NCBI RefSeq assembly: GCF_030688855.1
Contig: NZ_JAUYZK010000005.1
Coordinates: forward strand, 62,001-126,000
Direction: 5' to 3'
Length of the DNA: 64,000 nucleotides
DNA from: Helicobacter cappadocius
Lineage (GTDB): Bacteria; Campylobacterota; Campylobacteria; Campylobacterales; Helicobacteraceae
Shown: in pieces, positions 54,164-62,693 of the stretch
Layout: every line of letters begins with the position of its first letter
Position numbering within the stretch: the first letter of the stretch is position 1
Made by a program: the position numbers and the translations under genes
The notes under the pieces: model-generated
Database searches by the model: none
What the model saw: only the letters and a program-made list of their open reading frames with translations
What the model was told of the DNA's origin: nothing

Positions 54164-55421
54164 CTTTTACTCTCACATTTTTGATTCTTTTGATTTCTTC
54201 TGTTAAAAATTTTTCCCAATCTTTAGGGTTGATAGCCTTTGCTGTGATGAATATATCTTTATCTCCTCGTCCAGATATATTGGCGATGATTTTTTTGTTT
54301 TTTGTTTTTTTGGAGATATTGATGACTTCTGCTAGAGCGTGAGAAGATTCTAAAGCAGGAATAATGCCTTCGTGCTTTGCAAAAAATTTCAAAGCTTCAA
54401 TAACTTCACTATCAAGGGCTGAAGTGAATTCAATCCTTCCAATAGATGCCAAATAAGCTAGTTGAGGTCCAATTCCAGCATAATCAAGACCAGCACTAAT
54501 TGAGTGAGTGGGAGAAAGATTGCCTTCTTTGTCTTGTAAAAAAATACTTTTATAGCCTTGTGCAATACCTGTGCGCATATCCTTATTTATTCTAGCGGCA
54601 TTTTGACCTGTTGCTTTTCCAATACCTCCAGCTTCTACACCGATGAGATGCACCTGTTTGTCATTTAGAAATTCGGTGAAAAACCCTATTGAATTGCTTC
54701 CTCCTCCAACACAAGCTATCATAATATCAGGAAGATCTGAGAAATAATCCTTGCATTGTTTTCTGACTTCTTTTCCAATAATACTCTGAAGATCGCGTAC
54801 GATATCTGGATAAGGATAAGGTCCCAATGCACTTCCTAGCACATAAAATGTTTCACTACTCTCTTTGCTCCAAACTCTTAATGTCTCATTAACGGCATCT
54901 TTGAGAGTTTTTGTTCCTGAAGCTACACTTATAACTTTCGCTCCAAAAAGTTCCATATTGAAAACATTTGGTCTTTGTCTTGCAATATCAATCTCTCCCA
55001 TATATATTTCGCAACTAAGCCCTAGTTTTGCAGCAGCTGCGGCAGTAGCTAGTCCATGTTGTCCAGCTCCTGTTTCGGCGATGATTTTTTTCTTCCCCAT
55101 TTTTTTTGCTAACAAAACTTGTCCAATAGCGTTGTTTATTTTATGTGCTCCTGTATTGGCAAGTCCTTCAAATTTAAGATAGATTTCATTTCCTAATATT
55201 TTTGAAGCATTTTTTGCGTAGATAAGTGGAGTGGGGCGACCTACAAAATGTTTGAGTAAATCTTTTAGTTCTGTTTGATAAGCTTTGCTTGGAAAGATTT
55301 TTTTATATGCTTTTTCAAGTTCAATTAGTGCAGGACGCAATATTTCAGGAGTATATTGTCCGCCGAAATCTTTTGAATCGCCAAAAAATTTATGATGGGA
55401 TTTTAGAGGTATTTTTTTCAT
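54153..55421 (-). CDS. trpB: Tryptophan synthase beta subunit
   Basis: PLP enzyme joining indole and serine; 422 aa. N-terminal FGGQYTPEILRPAL, the PLP Lys in NTGAHKINNAIGQV, AETGAGQHGLATAAAAAKLG, and the phosphate loop VGGGSNSIG. It is a TrpB1-type subunit, as expected next to trpA. Separated from trpCF by 9 bases. Confidence 0.97.
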   Translation of the reverse strand: MKKIPLKSHHKFFGDSKDFGGQYTPEILRPALIELEKAYKKIFPSKAYQTELKDLLKHFVGRPTPLIYAKNASKILGNEIYLKFEGLANTGAHKINNAIGQVLLAKKMGKKKIIAETGAGQHGLATAAAAAKLGLSCEIYMGEIDIARQRPNVFNMELFGAKVISVASGTKTLKDAVNETLRVWSKESSETFYVLGSALGPYPYPDIVRDLQSIIGKEVRKQCKDYFSDLPDIMIACVGGGSNSIGFFTEFLNDKQVHLIGVEAGGIGKATGQNAARINKDMRTGIAQGYKSIFLQDKEGNLSPTHSISAGLDYAGIGPQLAYLASIGRIEFTSALDSEVIEALKFFAKHEGIIPALESSHALAEVINISKKTKNKKIIANISGRGDKDIFITAKAINPKDWEKFLTEEIKRIKNVRVKDEK

Positions 55422-55430
55422 TTCTTTCTC

Positions 55431-56924
55431 TCAATTAGGATATGTTTTGATGATTTGGATAATATTTTTAACCTTCATGATGTCTTTTTTCCCTACTGCG
55501 GATTCTACCTTTGAGTTGATATCTACCATTTTTGGTTTTAATGCCAAAATTTCAGAAATATTTTGCTCCCCAATCCCTCCAGCAATAAACAAATCTATAC
55601 CATTATTTTTTAGTTTTTGAAGTTCTTCTAAAGGAATACTTTTACCACTGCCTCCTCCAAGTACACACTTAGAATCAAGCAACACAAAAGGTGAGACAAA
55701 ATCTTTTGGATATTCTGAAATATCCTCAAGATTAACACAAATATAAAAGTTAAAATCAGCTTCCCTGAGATCGGTAGATGCGAAATTATTAGGAGAAAAA
55801 GGATCACAGCTATGAAGTTGCAGACAATCTAAAATACCTTCTTTGAGCAATTCTTTTGCACTAATAAGAGAGCTTTTTTCATTAGTGATAACGCCTACTT
55901 TTAAGATATTGGGATAAAGCTTATTGAGAGCTTTTGATATTTCTTTGATGGATTTTTGATCTTGGTATCTTGGGCTTTGTTTGACCATAATCAATCCTAT
56001 CATATCTGCTCCAGCTTCTGCACAAGAGATCGCATCATCAATATTGGTGATACCACAAATTTTGATGATGGGCGTAGCGTTAGAATAAAGTTTTTGAAAA
56101 ACCGCTGAAAAAAAAGAATTTTTTTGCTTTTTACCTTTTTGGTAGGCTTTAATAAGATTTGGAAGATTTTTACCTTCGTTTTTTACTAGATAGCTTCCAC
56201 AAAGCATTCCATCAAATCCAAAACTTCCAGCAAGATATCCATCAAAGCTTGAGTGTATTCCAGATTCAAAGATGGTTTTGATGGAATTTGGAATCAAAGA
56301 TTTGAGATTGAGTGCTTTGTTTTTATCAATCTCAAAGGTGTGCAAACTCCTAGAGTTGATGCCTAAAATAGATGGCTCTAATTTTAAAGCAAAATCGCAT
56401 TCTCTTTGGTTGTGAATTTCAAAAAGTGGCGTGAGTGAGTATTTTTTGCATTCAGATAGGATTTTTTGAAGCTCTATTTCTTTTGCCTTATCATCCATAA
56501 ACATAGCGATAATAATCAGTACCATATCTGCTCCAGCTAGATATGATATTTCAATTTCCTCTGCGTATTGAATGAAATCTTTTCTCAAAATAGTGGTATT
56601 TTTGAAGGTATTTTTGACAGACATTAGATCTATGAGACTGCCATTAAAATAATCTTCTTCTGTGAGGATGGAAATAACCTTTGCACCATTGTTTAAATAT
56701 ATTTGTGCTAAGTTTGTAGGCTCTGAAATATCCCCAATTTTTCCAGCTGATGGAGAGGCTCGTTTTATTTCTGCGATCATCAAGGGTGTGTTTGGATCAA
56801 ATTTAGGAGGGGACAAGGGGACTTCTCTTTTTTGAGGAATGCGATGACCAAAACCAAAGCCTAAATTAGAAATTTTACAATCCCTTTTTTGGGTTATGTT
56901 TTTCAAAACCTCTACCATTGTCAT
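55431..56924 (-). CDS. trpCF: Bifunctional indole-3-glycerol phosphate synthase / phosphoribosylanthranilate isomerase
   Basis: A fused enzyme of 497 aa catalysing two consecutive steps. The IGPS half (about 1-265) has MIAEIKRASPSAGKIGD, ILTEEDYFNGS and ILRKDFI; the PRAI half (about 285-495) has IIKICGITNIDDAISCAEAG with the catalytic Cys, LQLHSCDPF and the Asp in FVLLDSKCVLGGGSGK. AAGG five bases upstream fixes the start at MTMVEVL; the open frame runs 36 codons further into the promoter region. No trpE, trpG or trpD precedes it; fliQ is divergent. Confidence 0.93.
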   Translation of the reverse strand: MTMVEVLKNITQKRDCKISNLGFGFGHRIPQKREVPLSPPKFDPNTPLMIAEIKRASPSAGKIGDISEPTNLAQIYLNNGAKVISILTEEDYFNGSLIDLMSVKNTFKNTTILRKDFIQYAEEIEISYLAGADMVLIIIAMFMDDKAKEIELQKILSECKKYSLTPLFEIHNQRECDFALKLEPSILGINSRSLHTFEIDKNKALNLKSLIPNSIKTIFESGIHSSFDGYLAGSFGFDGMLCGSYLVKNEGKNLPNLIKAYQKGKKQKNSFFSAVFQKLYSNATPIIKICGITNIDDAISCAEAGADMIGLIMVKQSPRYQDQKSIKEISKALNKLYPNILKVGVITNEKSSLISAKELLKEGILDCLQLHSCDPFSPNNFASTDLREADFNFYICVNLEDISEYPKDFVSPFVLLDSKCVLGGGSGKSIPLEELQKLKNNGIDLFIAGGIGEQNISEILALKPKMVDINSKVESAVGKKDIMKVKNIIQIIKTYPN

Positions 56925-57008
56925 TTTATCCTTATTAAAAGTAGAATCAGTGATTAAATGATACACATAAAAAGCTAAAATAAAGCCTTTTTGCATAAAA
57001 TATTTAGA

Positions 57009-57014
57009 TATAAT
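57009..57014 (+). promoter_or_regulatory. -10 element of fliQ-murB
   Basis: TATAAT in TTAGATATAATC, 39 bases before the fliQ TTG. It looks like a housekeeping promoter and not a sigma-28 or sigma-54 flagellar one. Confidence 0.55.
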
Positions 57015-57053
57015 CTTAACCAAATATTGCACAAAATAATCAGGAGCACTGCT

Positions 57054-57320
57054 TTGGAATCACAATTGATGGGACTAGCGATCGAGACTTATAAGATTAC
57101 CTTGATTATTTCTTTGCCAATCCTTTTAGCAGGTTTGATTGTGGGTTTGTTGGTGAGTATTTTTCAGGCAACTACACAAATAAACGAGATGACACTCTCT
57201 TTTGTACCTAAAATTTTAGCTGTGATTGGCGTGATTATTCTTACGATGCCATGGATGCTCAATATGCTTTTAGACTACACTAGAACATTGATAAACTTAA
57301 TACCAAAGTTTGTTTTGTGA
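57054..57320 (+). CDS. fliQ: Flagellar export protein FliQ
   Basis: Small component (88 aa, two helices) of the flagellar type III export gate. LAIETYKITLIISLPILLAG, VGLLVSIFQATTQINEMTL and PKILAVIGVIILTMPWM match FliQ closely. The start is a TTG (ESQLMGLAIE follows) with CAGGAGC 7 bases upstream; this gives the normal family length, whereas the longer open frame adds 21 residues from the promoter. Its stop overlaps the murB GTG (GTGA). Confidence 0.95.
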   Translation: MESQLMGLAIETYKITLIISLPILLAGLIVGLLVSIFQATTQINEMTLSFVPKILAVIGVIILTMPWMLNMLLDYTRTLINLIPKFVL

Positions 57321-58090
57321 CTAAAATCATTGATTTTTCAAAATACTGTAGCATCAAGATAGGTTCAAGCTTATGTGTAAAAATCCTTGAAGATGTGTGT
57401 GATATTGAAAAAGAAGTCAAGATAATAGGATATGGAAATAATCTTTTAGTCTCTCCTAGTGCCAAAAATATCGCAATATTGGGAGAAAAATATGACTATA
57501 TTTTAGATAAGGGTGATTTTATCGAAGTAGGGGGAGCTAGTAGTAGTGGGAAAATTTATCGATATTTTAGAGATTGGGATTTAGGAGGATTAGAGTTTTT
57601 ACGTGCTTTGCCCGGTAGTCTTGGTGGGCTTGTTAAGATGAATGCTGGGATGAAAGAGTATGAAATAAAAAATATTTTAGATTCTGTGTGCGTTGATGGG
57701 AAATGGATCGATGTAGATATGCTCTCTATGGGGTATCGAAATACAGATATAAAAGGAGTGATATTAGCTGCTAGATTCAAAAAAAATCCTGGTTTTAGAT
57801 ATGAATTAGTTGAAATTTTTGAATCTATGCGTTTTACACATCCAAAAAAACCTAGCTGTGGAAGTTGTTTTAAAAATCCTAAAGGAGATTTTGCAGGAAG
57901 ATTGCTAGAATCTGTCGGATTAAAAGGATATAATATCAGGGATGTTGCTTTTTCTAAAGAACACGCAAATTTCCTCATTAACCTTGCAAAAGGGGATTTT
58001 GAAGATGCAATCAGTTTGATTGAATTAGCTAAAAAAAGAGTTTTTGAAGAATATGGCATTAAGCTTCAAGAGGAAGTTGTCATAATATAA
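57317..58090 (+). CDS. murB: UDP-N-acetylenolpyruvoylglucosamine reductase MurB
   Basis: FAD enzyme of peptidoglycan precursor synthesis. The 257-aa protein is short, as in other Helicobacter. IIGYGNNLLVSP and GGLEFLRALPGSLGGLVKMNAG belong to the FAD domain; the catalytic Ser lies in PSCGSCFKNPKGDFAGRLLE and the Glu near the C-terminal EEVVII. The N-terminus is truncated relative to E. coli MurB. GTG start overlapping the fliQ stop; the fliQ-murB pairing is known to me from H. pylori. Confidence 0.93.
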   Translation: MTKIIDFSKYCSIKIGSSLCVKILEDVCDIEKEVKIIGYGNNLLVSPSAKNIAILGEKYDYILDKGDFIEVGGASSSGKIYRYFRDWDLGGLEFLRALPGSLGGLVKMNAGMKEYEIKNILDSVCVDGKWIDVDMLSMGYRNTDIKGVILAARFKKNPGFRYELVEIFESMRFTHPKKPSCGSCFKNPKGDFAGRLLESVGLKGYNIRDVAFSKEHANFLINLAKGDFEDAISLIELAKKRVFEEYGIKLQEEVVII

Positions 58091-58101
58091 AAGGAGGGCT
58101 T

Positions 58102-59796
58102 ATGAAAAAAATTTCTAAAATTATCATAATGGGTTCTTTGTTTGGTATGGGATTAGATGCACTTGAATTTGGTTCTATGGGAAATATTTCCACAAGTATG
58201 GGTGGAGCTGGAGTAGCTCTTAGGAATTCACAATGGGCACTTTATTACAACCCTGCTTTGCTTGGAATGGATAGAAAATCGCGATTTGCTTATAGTTTTG
58301 GAGCGAATGTTAGAGAGACAAATTTACTAGGTTTGGCAAATATAAATGTAGATGATGTCAAAAATATTTCCGTAGGTTCGCACTCATCTTCAGGAATCAG
58401 CGGTGCTTTTCTAACAGGAGCTAGTGGCGTTTCTAGTGGTGGTAATGCTGATGTATTCAAGGAGCTTGGCGATATTAAAACTTTATTGGGCAATGCTATT
58501 GGCGGTGCACAGGGCAGTAAAATTAGCAGCGCCACAAGCATAGATGATGCGATAAAGCAATTCAAAGCTGCCACTCTCACAGATGGAAGTCTTAACAGTA
58601 GTGGTTTGAGAGCGTTTGATTATCTTCAAACTCAAATGCTTGATGCGATTGATAAAAGCGGGGAGGATACAGGTATTTTAAAAAGCGTTGTCAAAAATCT
58701 CACCCCTTCTCAAGTCAATGGAATCGCTGATTTGATTCAAAAAGGCGATAGCGGAAATGTAAATGTAGGCGATGTTTTAAGTGCTTTAGGAAGTGTGAAA
58801 TTGACTCCTGACGGGGCTACTGAAGATCTTATCAAAAATATCAGTTCCATCAAAAATGCACTTGATAAAAATGACTTGAGTGCCAATACACAAAATGGAC
58901 TGGTTGGACAAATAGGTGGAAATGGACCTGATGGAAGGGGAGCTATTGCTTTTGGTGTCTTTGGAAGTGCCTTTATTTCTGCAAGTGCGAGTTTTGATCC
59001 TTCGCACAATCAGATCATTGCTTCATCAGATGGAAGCTATGTAAAAGTAGATATTAATGATAATGAAATTGTTTTGAGTAACTCCACAAAAGCAGATTAC
59101 GATAATCATTCAATCTTAAGCGACAGTGCACAGCATCAATTACATGTTACAGGTTTGACATTAGGAGAAATCCCCATTGGCTATGGACAGGCTTTTTCTA
59201 CCCCTATAGGTAATTTTAGTATCGGTTTTGTTGCAAAATATATTTTTGCACTAGGAGAGAGTATTAACAAAACAGGTTCTTTTAGCAGTATCTCAGATGG
59301 ATATTCTGGTAATGACTTTGGTTCAATTAGTCCTCAAAATACATTTGGGATAGATATTGGAGGTTTGTATAATTATGGTGGCTTTAATATAGGCATCGTT
59401 GCAAAAGACATCAATAGTCCAAGTATTTCTGTAAATGACAATCAAAAAATCATTCTTGATCCTCAAGTTCGTGCAGGGATTTCTTATGAGTGGCGTTTCT
59501 TATCTCTAGCGATGGATATGGATCTTAAGCCTAATAATACTCTTTCATATCTTTCTCCAAAAAACCAAATGATTGGTGGGGGAGTGATGTTTGATTTTAA
59601 ATATATTGATTTACGTTTTGGTAGCATGTATGATTTGGCAAGTAAGGCAGGAGAAGGAGTTATACTCACTGGGGGAATTAATATTTTGGGATTTTTGGAT
59701 TTAGCACTTCAATCAAATCTGAAACTCACAGATGTTTCAGGCACTCGCATTCCGAGCTACATAAGCTTGAAAGTTGGTGGCGGATTTAGTTGGTAA
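58102..59796 (+). CDS. Outer-membrane protein, TraF_2/FadL-like
   Basis: A 564-aa protein with a signal peptide (KKISKIIIMGSLFGMGLDA) and the start LEFGSMGNISTSMGGAGVALRNSQ followed by YYNPALLGM, the pattern of FadL/OmpP1 and of the TraF_2 family of outer-membrane proteins. A Ser/Gly/Asp-rich region (about 90-280) is followed by a clear barrel half (IGYGQAFSTPIGNFSIGFVAKY; AGISYEWRFLSLAMDMDL) that ends in ISLKVGGGFSW. Possible carrier of hydrophobic compounds; not proven. The tautomerase gene follows 9 bases later. Confidence 0.7.
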   Translation: MKKISKIIIMGSLFGMGLDALEFGSMGNISTSMGGAGVALRNSQWALYYNPALLGMDRKSRFAYSFGANVRETNLLGLANINVDDVKNISVGSHSSSGISGAFLTGASGVSSGGNADVFKELGDIKTLLGNAIGGAQGSKISSATSIDDAIKQFKAATLTDGSLNSSGLRAFDYLQTQMLDAIDKSGEDTGILKSVVKNLTPSQVNGIADLIQKGDSGNVNVGDVLSALGSVKLTPDGATEDLIKNISSIKNALDKNDLSANTQNGLVGQIGGNGPDGRGAIAFGVFGSAFISASASFDPSHNQIIASSDGSYVKVDINDNEIVLSNSTKADYDNHSILSDSAQHQLHVTGLTLGEIPIGYGQAFSTPIGNFSIGFVAKYIFALGESINKTGSFSSISDGYSGNDFGSISPQNTFGIDIGGLYNYGGFNIGIVAKDINSPSISVNDNQKIILDPQVRAGISYEWRFLSLAMDMDLKPNNTLSYLSPKNQMIGGGVMFDFKYIDLRFGSMYDLASKAGEGVILTGGINILGFLDLALQSNLKLTDVSGTRIPSYISLKVGGGFSW

Positions 59797-59805
59797 GGAG
59801 AGAAT

Positions 59806-60012
59806 ATGCCCTATGTTGATATAAAAGTTGGAGGCAAACTCAACGCAGAACAGAAGCGAGAGATTGCAAAAGATGTTTCAGAGTCTTTAGAGAGGATTGC
59901 AGGAAAGCCAAAAGCAACCGTTTATGTCAGTTTTACCGAGTTTGATAGAGATAGTTTTGCTAAGGGTGAAAATCTTTTGAGCGATCTAGACAAGCAGCAA
60001 AAGAAAATCTGA
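59806..60012 (+). CDS. 4-oxalocrotonate tautomerase family protein (DmpI-like)
   Basis: A 68-aa tautomerase with the catalytic N-terminal Pro after Met (MPYVDIKVGGKL) and KPKATVYVSFTEFDRDSF. Similar to the H. pylori HP0924 protein from memory. These proteins tautomerise 2-hydroxymuconate; no aromatic pathway is seen here, so the natural substrate is unknown. Follows the FadL-like gene by 9 bases, probably co-transcribed. Confidence 0.9.
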   Translation: MPYVDIKVGGKLNAEQKREIAKDVSESLERIAGKPKATVYVSFTEFDRDSFAKGENLLSDLDKQQKKI

Positions 60013-60147
60013 AAATCAAAAATCCATTTTTTATTTTAGACAAACTTAGATTTATTTTAGAAACACATTCTAAGGAACTCTAAAATATGACAAGTTTTAA
60101 ACACAAAATCTATTCTTAGGTTAATATTCAAGTTGTGTGAAAAAAAC

Positions 60148-60420
60148 TTATATCACCATCTTGATTTCTTTGTGTTCTTTGAGTGCGCAGAAGATTTGAT
60201 TTCGTTCTTCTTCAGTATTCACGAGTATTTTTAGATGAAGACTGACAAATCTTCCCTTTGAGGATTTGTTTTTTTCCTGCAAATCATATTTTCTAGGAGC
60301 GATTTCAAAAACTGCCTCTTTGATTTTATCTTTATTTTCTCCAATGATTCTATATTCCCATTCACAAGGATAGTTTATTTCTGGTTTTCCTTCTAAAATA
60401 GATAGTGGTTTATCGTGCAT
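60148..60420 (-). CDS. DUF493 / YbeD-like protein
   Basis: A 90-aa protein of the DUF493 family: NYPCEWEYRIIGENKDKIKEAV and SKGRFVSLHLKILVNTEEERNQIFCAL follow the family's ferredoxin-like fold. Function unknown in general. Its ATG overlaps the ybgC end by 11 bases. The pair corresponds to HP0495-HP0496 from memory. Confidence 0.88.
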   Translation of the reverse strand: MHDKPLSILEGKPEINYPCEWEYRIIGENKDKIKEAVFEIAPRKYDLQEKNKSSKGRFVSLHLKILVNTEEERNQIFCALKEHKEIKMVI

Positions 60421-60814
60421 TCAATACCCCTAGGAGTGTTTTTGTAATAGGAGTAGGTTTGCCTGTAAGTAGATCAATATGCCCGAGTTTTACTTCTAGT
60501 TCAAAGATTTTATCTTCGCATAAAGTCTCTGATGAAATATCAAAAATCTTATAAATTTCTTGCTTTAAAACAACGGTGACAGGTTTGATTTTGAGTACTT
60601 CAGTGCGTACTTCTATTTTGTCTCCGAGTTTTGCACTTGATATGAAATTTGCCTTCAAATTTTTCACAACAAAAGCATTGCTGATTTTATGAGGATTGAA
60701 AGCTTCTGAAAAAAGTAGCTCCTCACTCCTAGCTCTTTCGCAATATTTAATATAATTAGTATGATAGACAATCCCCCCGCAATCGGTATCTTCATAATAT
60801 ATTCGTATTTGCAT
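60410..60814 (-). CDS. ybgC: Acyl-CoA thioesterase, YbgC family
   Basis: Hot-dog fold thioesterase of 134 aa. The catalytic region RIYYEDTDCGGIVYHTNYIKY carries the Asp and His of the YbgC group, and ERARSEELLF follows. In E. coli the gene belongs to the Tol-Pal cluster; here it is paired with DUF493. Acts on acyl-CoA thioesters; chain preference unknown. Confidence 0.93.
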   Translation of the reverse strand: MQIRIYYEDTDCGGIVYHTNYIKYCERARSEELLFSEAFNPHKISNAFVVKNLKANFISSAKLGDKIEVRTEVLKIKPVTVVLKQEIYKIFDISSETLCEDKIFELEVKLGHIDLLTGKPTPITKTLLGVLNAR

Positions 60815-60871
60815 TAACTCTCCTGTTTGATATGATGGTATTTTATCATAACAAAAATTTCATAATTCAAA

Positions 60872-61669
60872 TTACTTCATCAAGCTTTTTAATGTGCTAT
60901 GTTTGATGGAACACAAGCCAGTGGAATGCACGATGTTTTGTACTTCTTTTGAGGATAGATATTTTAGTAATTCTTTAGCTTCGATAGGGGAATGCGAAGT
61001 CGCCACTACAGCACCAGCAAAACGGGTGAAATGCTGCAAGTTTTTTGGCAACTCTCCAATAAAAGTAATACCTGCAATAGGAAGAATCTCGCTTACTTGT
61101 TGAAAGCCGATTTCATAAGCTCCTTTGGCGATTACTGAGGCAACAGGGATTCTAGGTATCATATATGCTTTGTCTTTGACTTGTCTTTCAATCCCTAGTT
61201 TTTTGAATAACTGCTCACTTATATATCTTCCACTAGCACTATCAGAATACGCTATGGAAGAAGCATTTAACAAGACCTTGCGAAGTTCTGCATCGGTTTT
61301 GATACTGATGAGGGGTTTGCCTTTTTTGATTACTGCCCCAATAGGAGAATCCGCGAGTTCAACTCGGGAGTCTTTGAGTATCCAACCTTGTTTTTCTAGC
61401 TTGTCTAATGCACTTCCTACCATAATCACCACATCTGCTTTTTCGCCATTTTTTAGTCTATTTGGGATAGCCTGTGGAGTGTTACCCATTGAGGGAGAGC
61501 GAAGTGTTTTTATTTTCACCCCTTCTTTTTTCTCAAAGCTATTTATAAGCCCTTCATAGGCAGCATAAAAACCACCAGATACCATAACGGTAAGCTCTTT
61601 TGCCTGAATGTTAGAGAACAAAACAACCAAGCAACCAAACACAAATAAACATTTTTTCACTGCTTTCAT
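60872..61669 (-). CDS. Orphan ModA-like periplasmic substrate-binding protein
   Basis: A 265-aa protein with a signal peptide (KKCLFVFGCLVVLFSNIQA) and a type II binding-protein fold of the ModA/sulfate-binding group: LTVMVSGGFYAAYEGLINSFEKK-like opening, ADVVIMVGSALDKLEKQGW, and YSDSASGRYISEQLFKKLGI. The usual oxyanion-contact segments are only partly kept, so molybdate may not be the ligand. No permease or ATPase gene is near. The start is set at MKAVKKC; nine more codons upstream are open. Confidence 0.75.
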   Translation of the reverse strand: MKAVKKCLFVFGCLVVLFSNIQAKELTVMVSGGFYAAYEGLINSFEKKEGVKIKTLRSPSMGNTPQAIPNRLKNGEKADVVIMVGSALDKLEKQGWILKDSRVELADSPIGAVIKKGKPLISIKTDAELRKVLLNASSIAYSDSASGRYISEQLFKKLGIERQVKDKAYMIPRIPVASVIAKGAYEIGFQQVSEILPIAGITFIGELPKNLQHFTRFAGAVVATSHSPIEAKELLKYLSSKEVQNIVHSTGLCSIKHSTLKSLMK

Positions 61670-61744
61670 CTCATTCTCACTTTTGTTTTTATCCAAAATA
61701 CTAGCACTTTTTTCTAAAAATAGAGATGAAGGGCTTATTTATTC

Positions 61745-62174
61745 TCAAGCACCTAAATTTAAAATTTTTTTAGTTATATTTAATAAATCTATTTTTAATT
61801 CCTCGTTATTGTTATAACTTCTATAAAAATCCAGTTCTTTTTCTCTTTTCTTGAGCATCACTTCTTGGATTATTTTTTACAAGGTGAGGTTTTTGGTGAA
61901 TTCATTGTTGTTGTTTTTGTAAGAGATCAACAGAATTCAAAAGCTCATCTAGCTTGTCTTTATCTTTATCTTTGATAATCATTTTAGGAATAAGAAATTC
62001 CAAAAACCAAAATAATTTCTCCCATTCTATCATCTCATAAGGCATAATAGATGCCATTTGTGAATAGATTTTGACAAATTGCTTTGCTTTGATTTTGTAG
62101 TCCGCAGTCTTTATGGGGATAGTTTTATGACAGAGTTTTTTAGATATATTAAAATAAACTAATAATAAAATAGC
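61745..62174 (-). pseudogene. Decayed 3' remnant of a type I restriction endonuclease gene (hsdR)
   Basis: Two stretches in different frames look like the end of HsdR. Frame 62174-61902 reads ADYKIKAKQFVKIYSQMASI, then MPYEMIEWEKLFWFLEFLIP and LDELLNSVDL, ending at a stop. Frame 61876-61745 reads KIIQEVMLKKREKELDFYRS and ends KKILNLGA. As I remember HsdR C-termini, these are separated by about 90-100 residues, lost here by deletion. The 5' part, hsdM and hsdS are absent. The remnant begins right at the ogt stop codon. Function is surely lost. Confidence 0.8.
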
Positions 62175-62693
62175 TTAAATTTTTTCTTTTTTAGTGTTTT
62201 TGATGATGTTTTTTTCATGATCTAATAACCATTTTTTAATTTCTACCCCTCCTGCATAGCCAGATAGAGATCCGTTATTTGCTATCACTCTATGGCAAGG
62301 AATGATGATAAAAATAGGATTTCTTGAGTTTGCACTTCCTATCGCTCTGCTATAATTGCTTCCTCCTAGCTCTAAGGCGACTTGTTTGTAACTTTTGATT
62401 TCTCCAAATTTGATGTCACATAATCTCTCCCAGACTTTTTTGGCAAAAGCACTTCCATCAGGATCTAAAGGTACATCAAATCTAAAAAGAGTTCCTTTGA
62501 AATATCCCTGTAGTTGATCTATGCAAGAGAGGATAATATCATTTGGATTTTGTTCTGAAGGCTTCTTATCACAAAAGGAGATGCTTTTGATTCCTTTATG
62601 TGAAGCTTGTATGTGAAGATATTTTTTTCCTAGTTCTTTTGGGGTTTGTATATAGCCGTTATACATTAGGTTTCCTAAAAATAAATTATTCAT
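62175..62693 (-). CDS. ogt: Methylated-DNA-[protein]-cysteine S-methyltransferase
   Basis: Suicide repair enzyme for O6-methylguanine, 172 aa. Active-site Cys in IIIPCHRVIANNGSLSGYAGG, preceded by FGEIKSYKQVALELG and SRAIGSANSRNP. The ATG lies inside the end of the upstream permease gene (8-base overlap). The hsdR remnant starts immediately after its stop. Confidence 0.94.
   Translation of the reverse strand: MNNLFLGNLMYNGYIQTPKELGKKYLHIQASHKGIKSISFCDKKPSEQNPNDIILSCIDQLQGYFKGTLFRFDVPLDPDGSAFAKKVWERLCDIKFGEIKSYKQVALELGGSNYSRAIGSANSRNPIFIIIPCHRVIANNGSLSGYAGGVEIKKWLLDHEKNIIKNTKKEKI

Noticed and set aside
56961-56996. A possible trp attenuator in the trpCF leader (AAAAAGGC ... GCTTTTT)
   Set aside because: The stem is short with a bulge, and no leader peptide with Trp codons is found before it.
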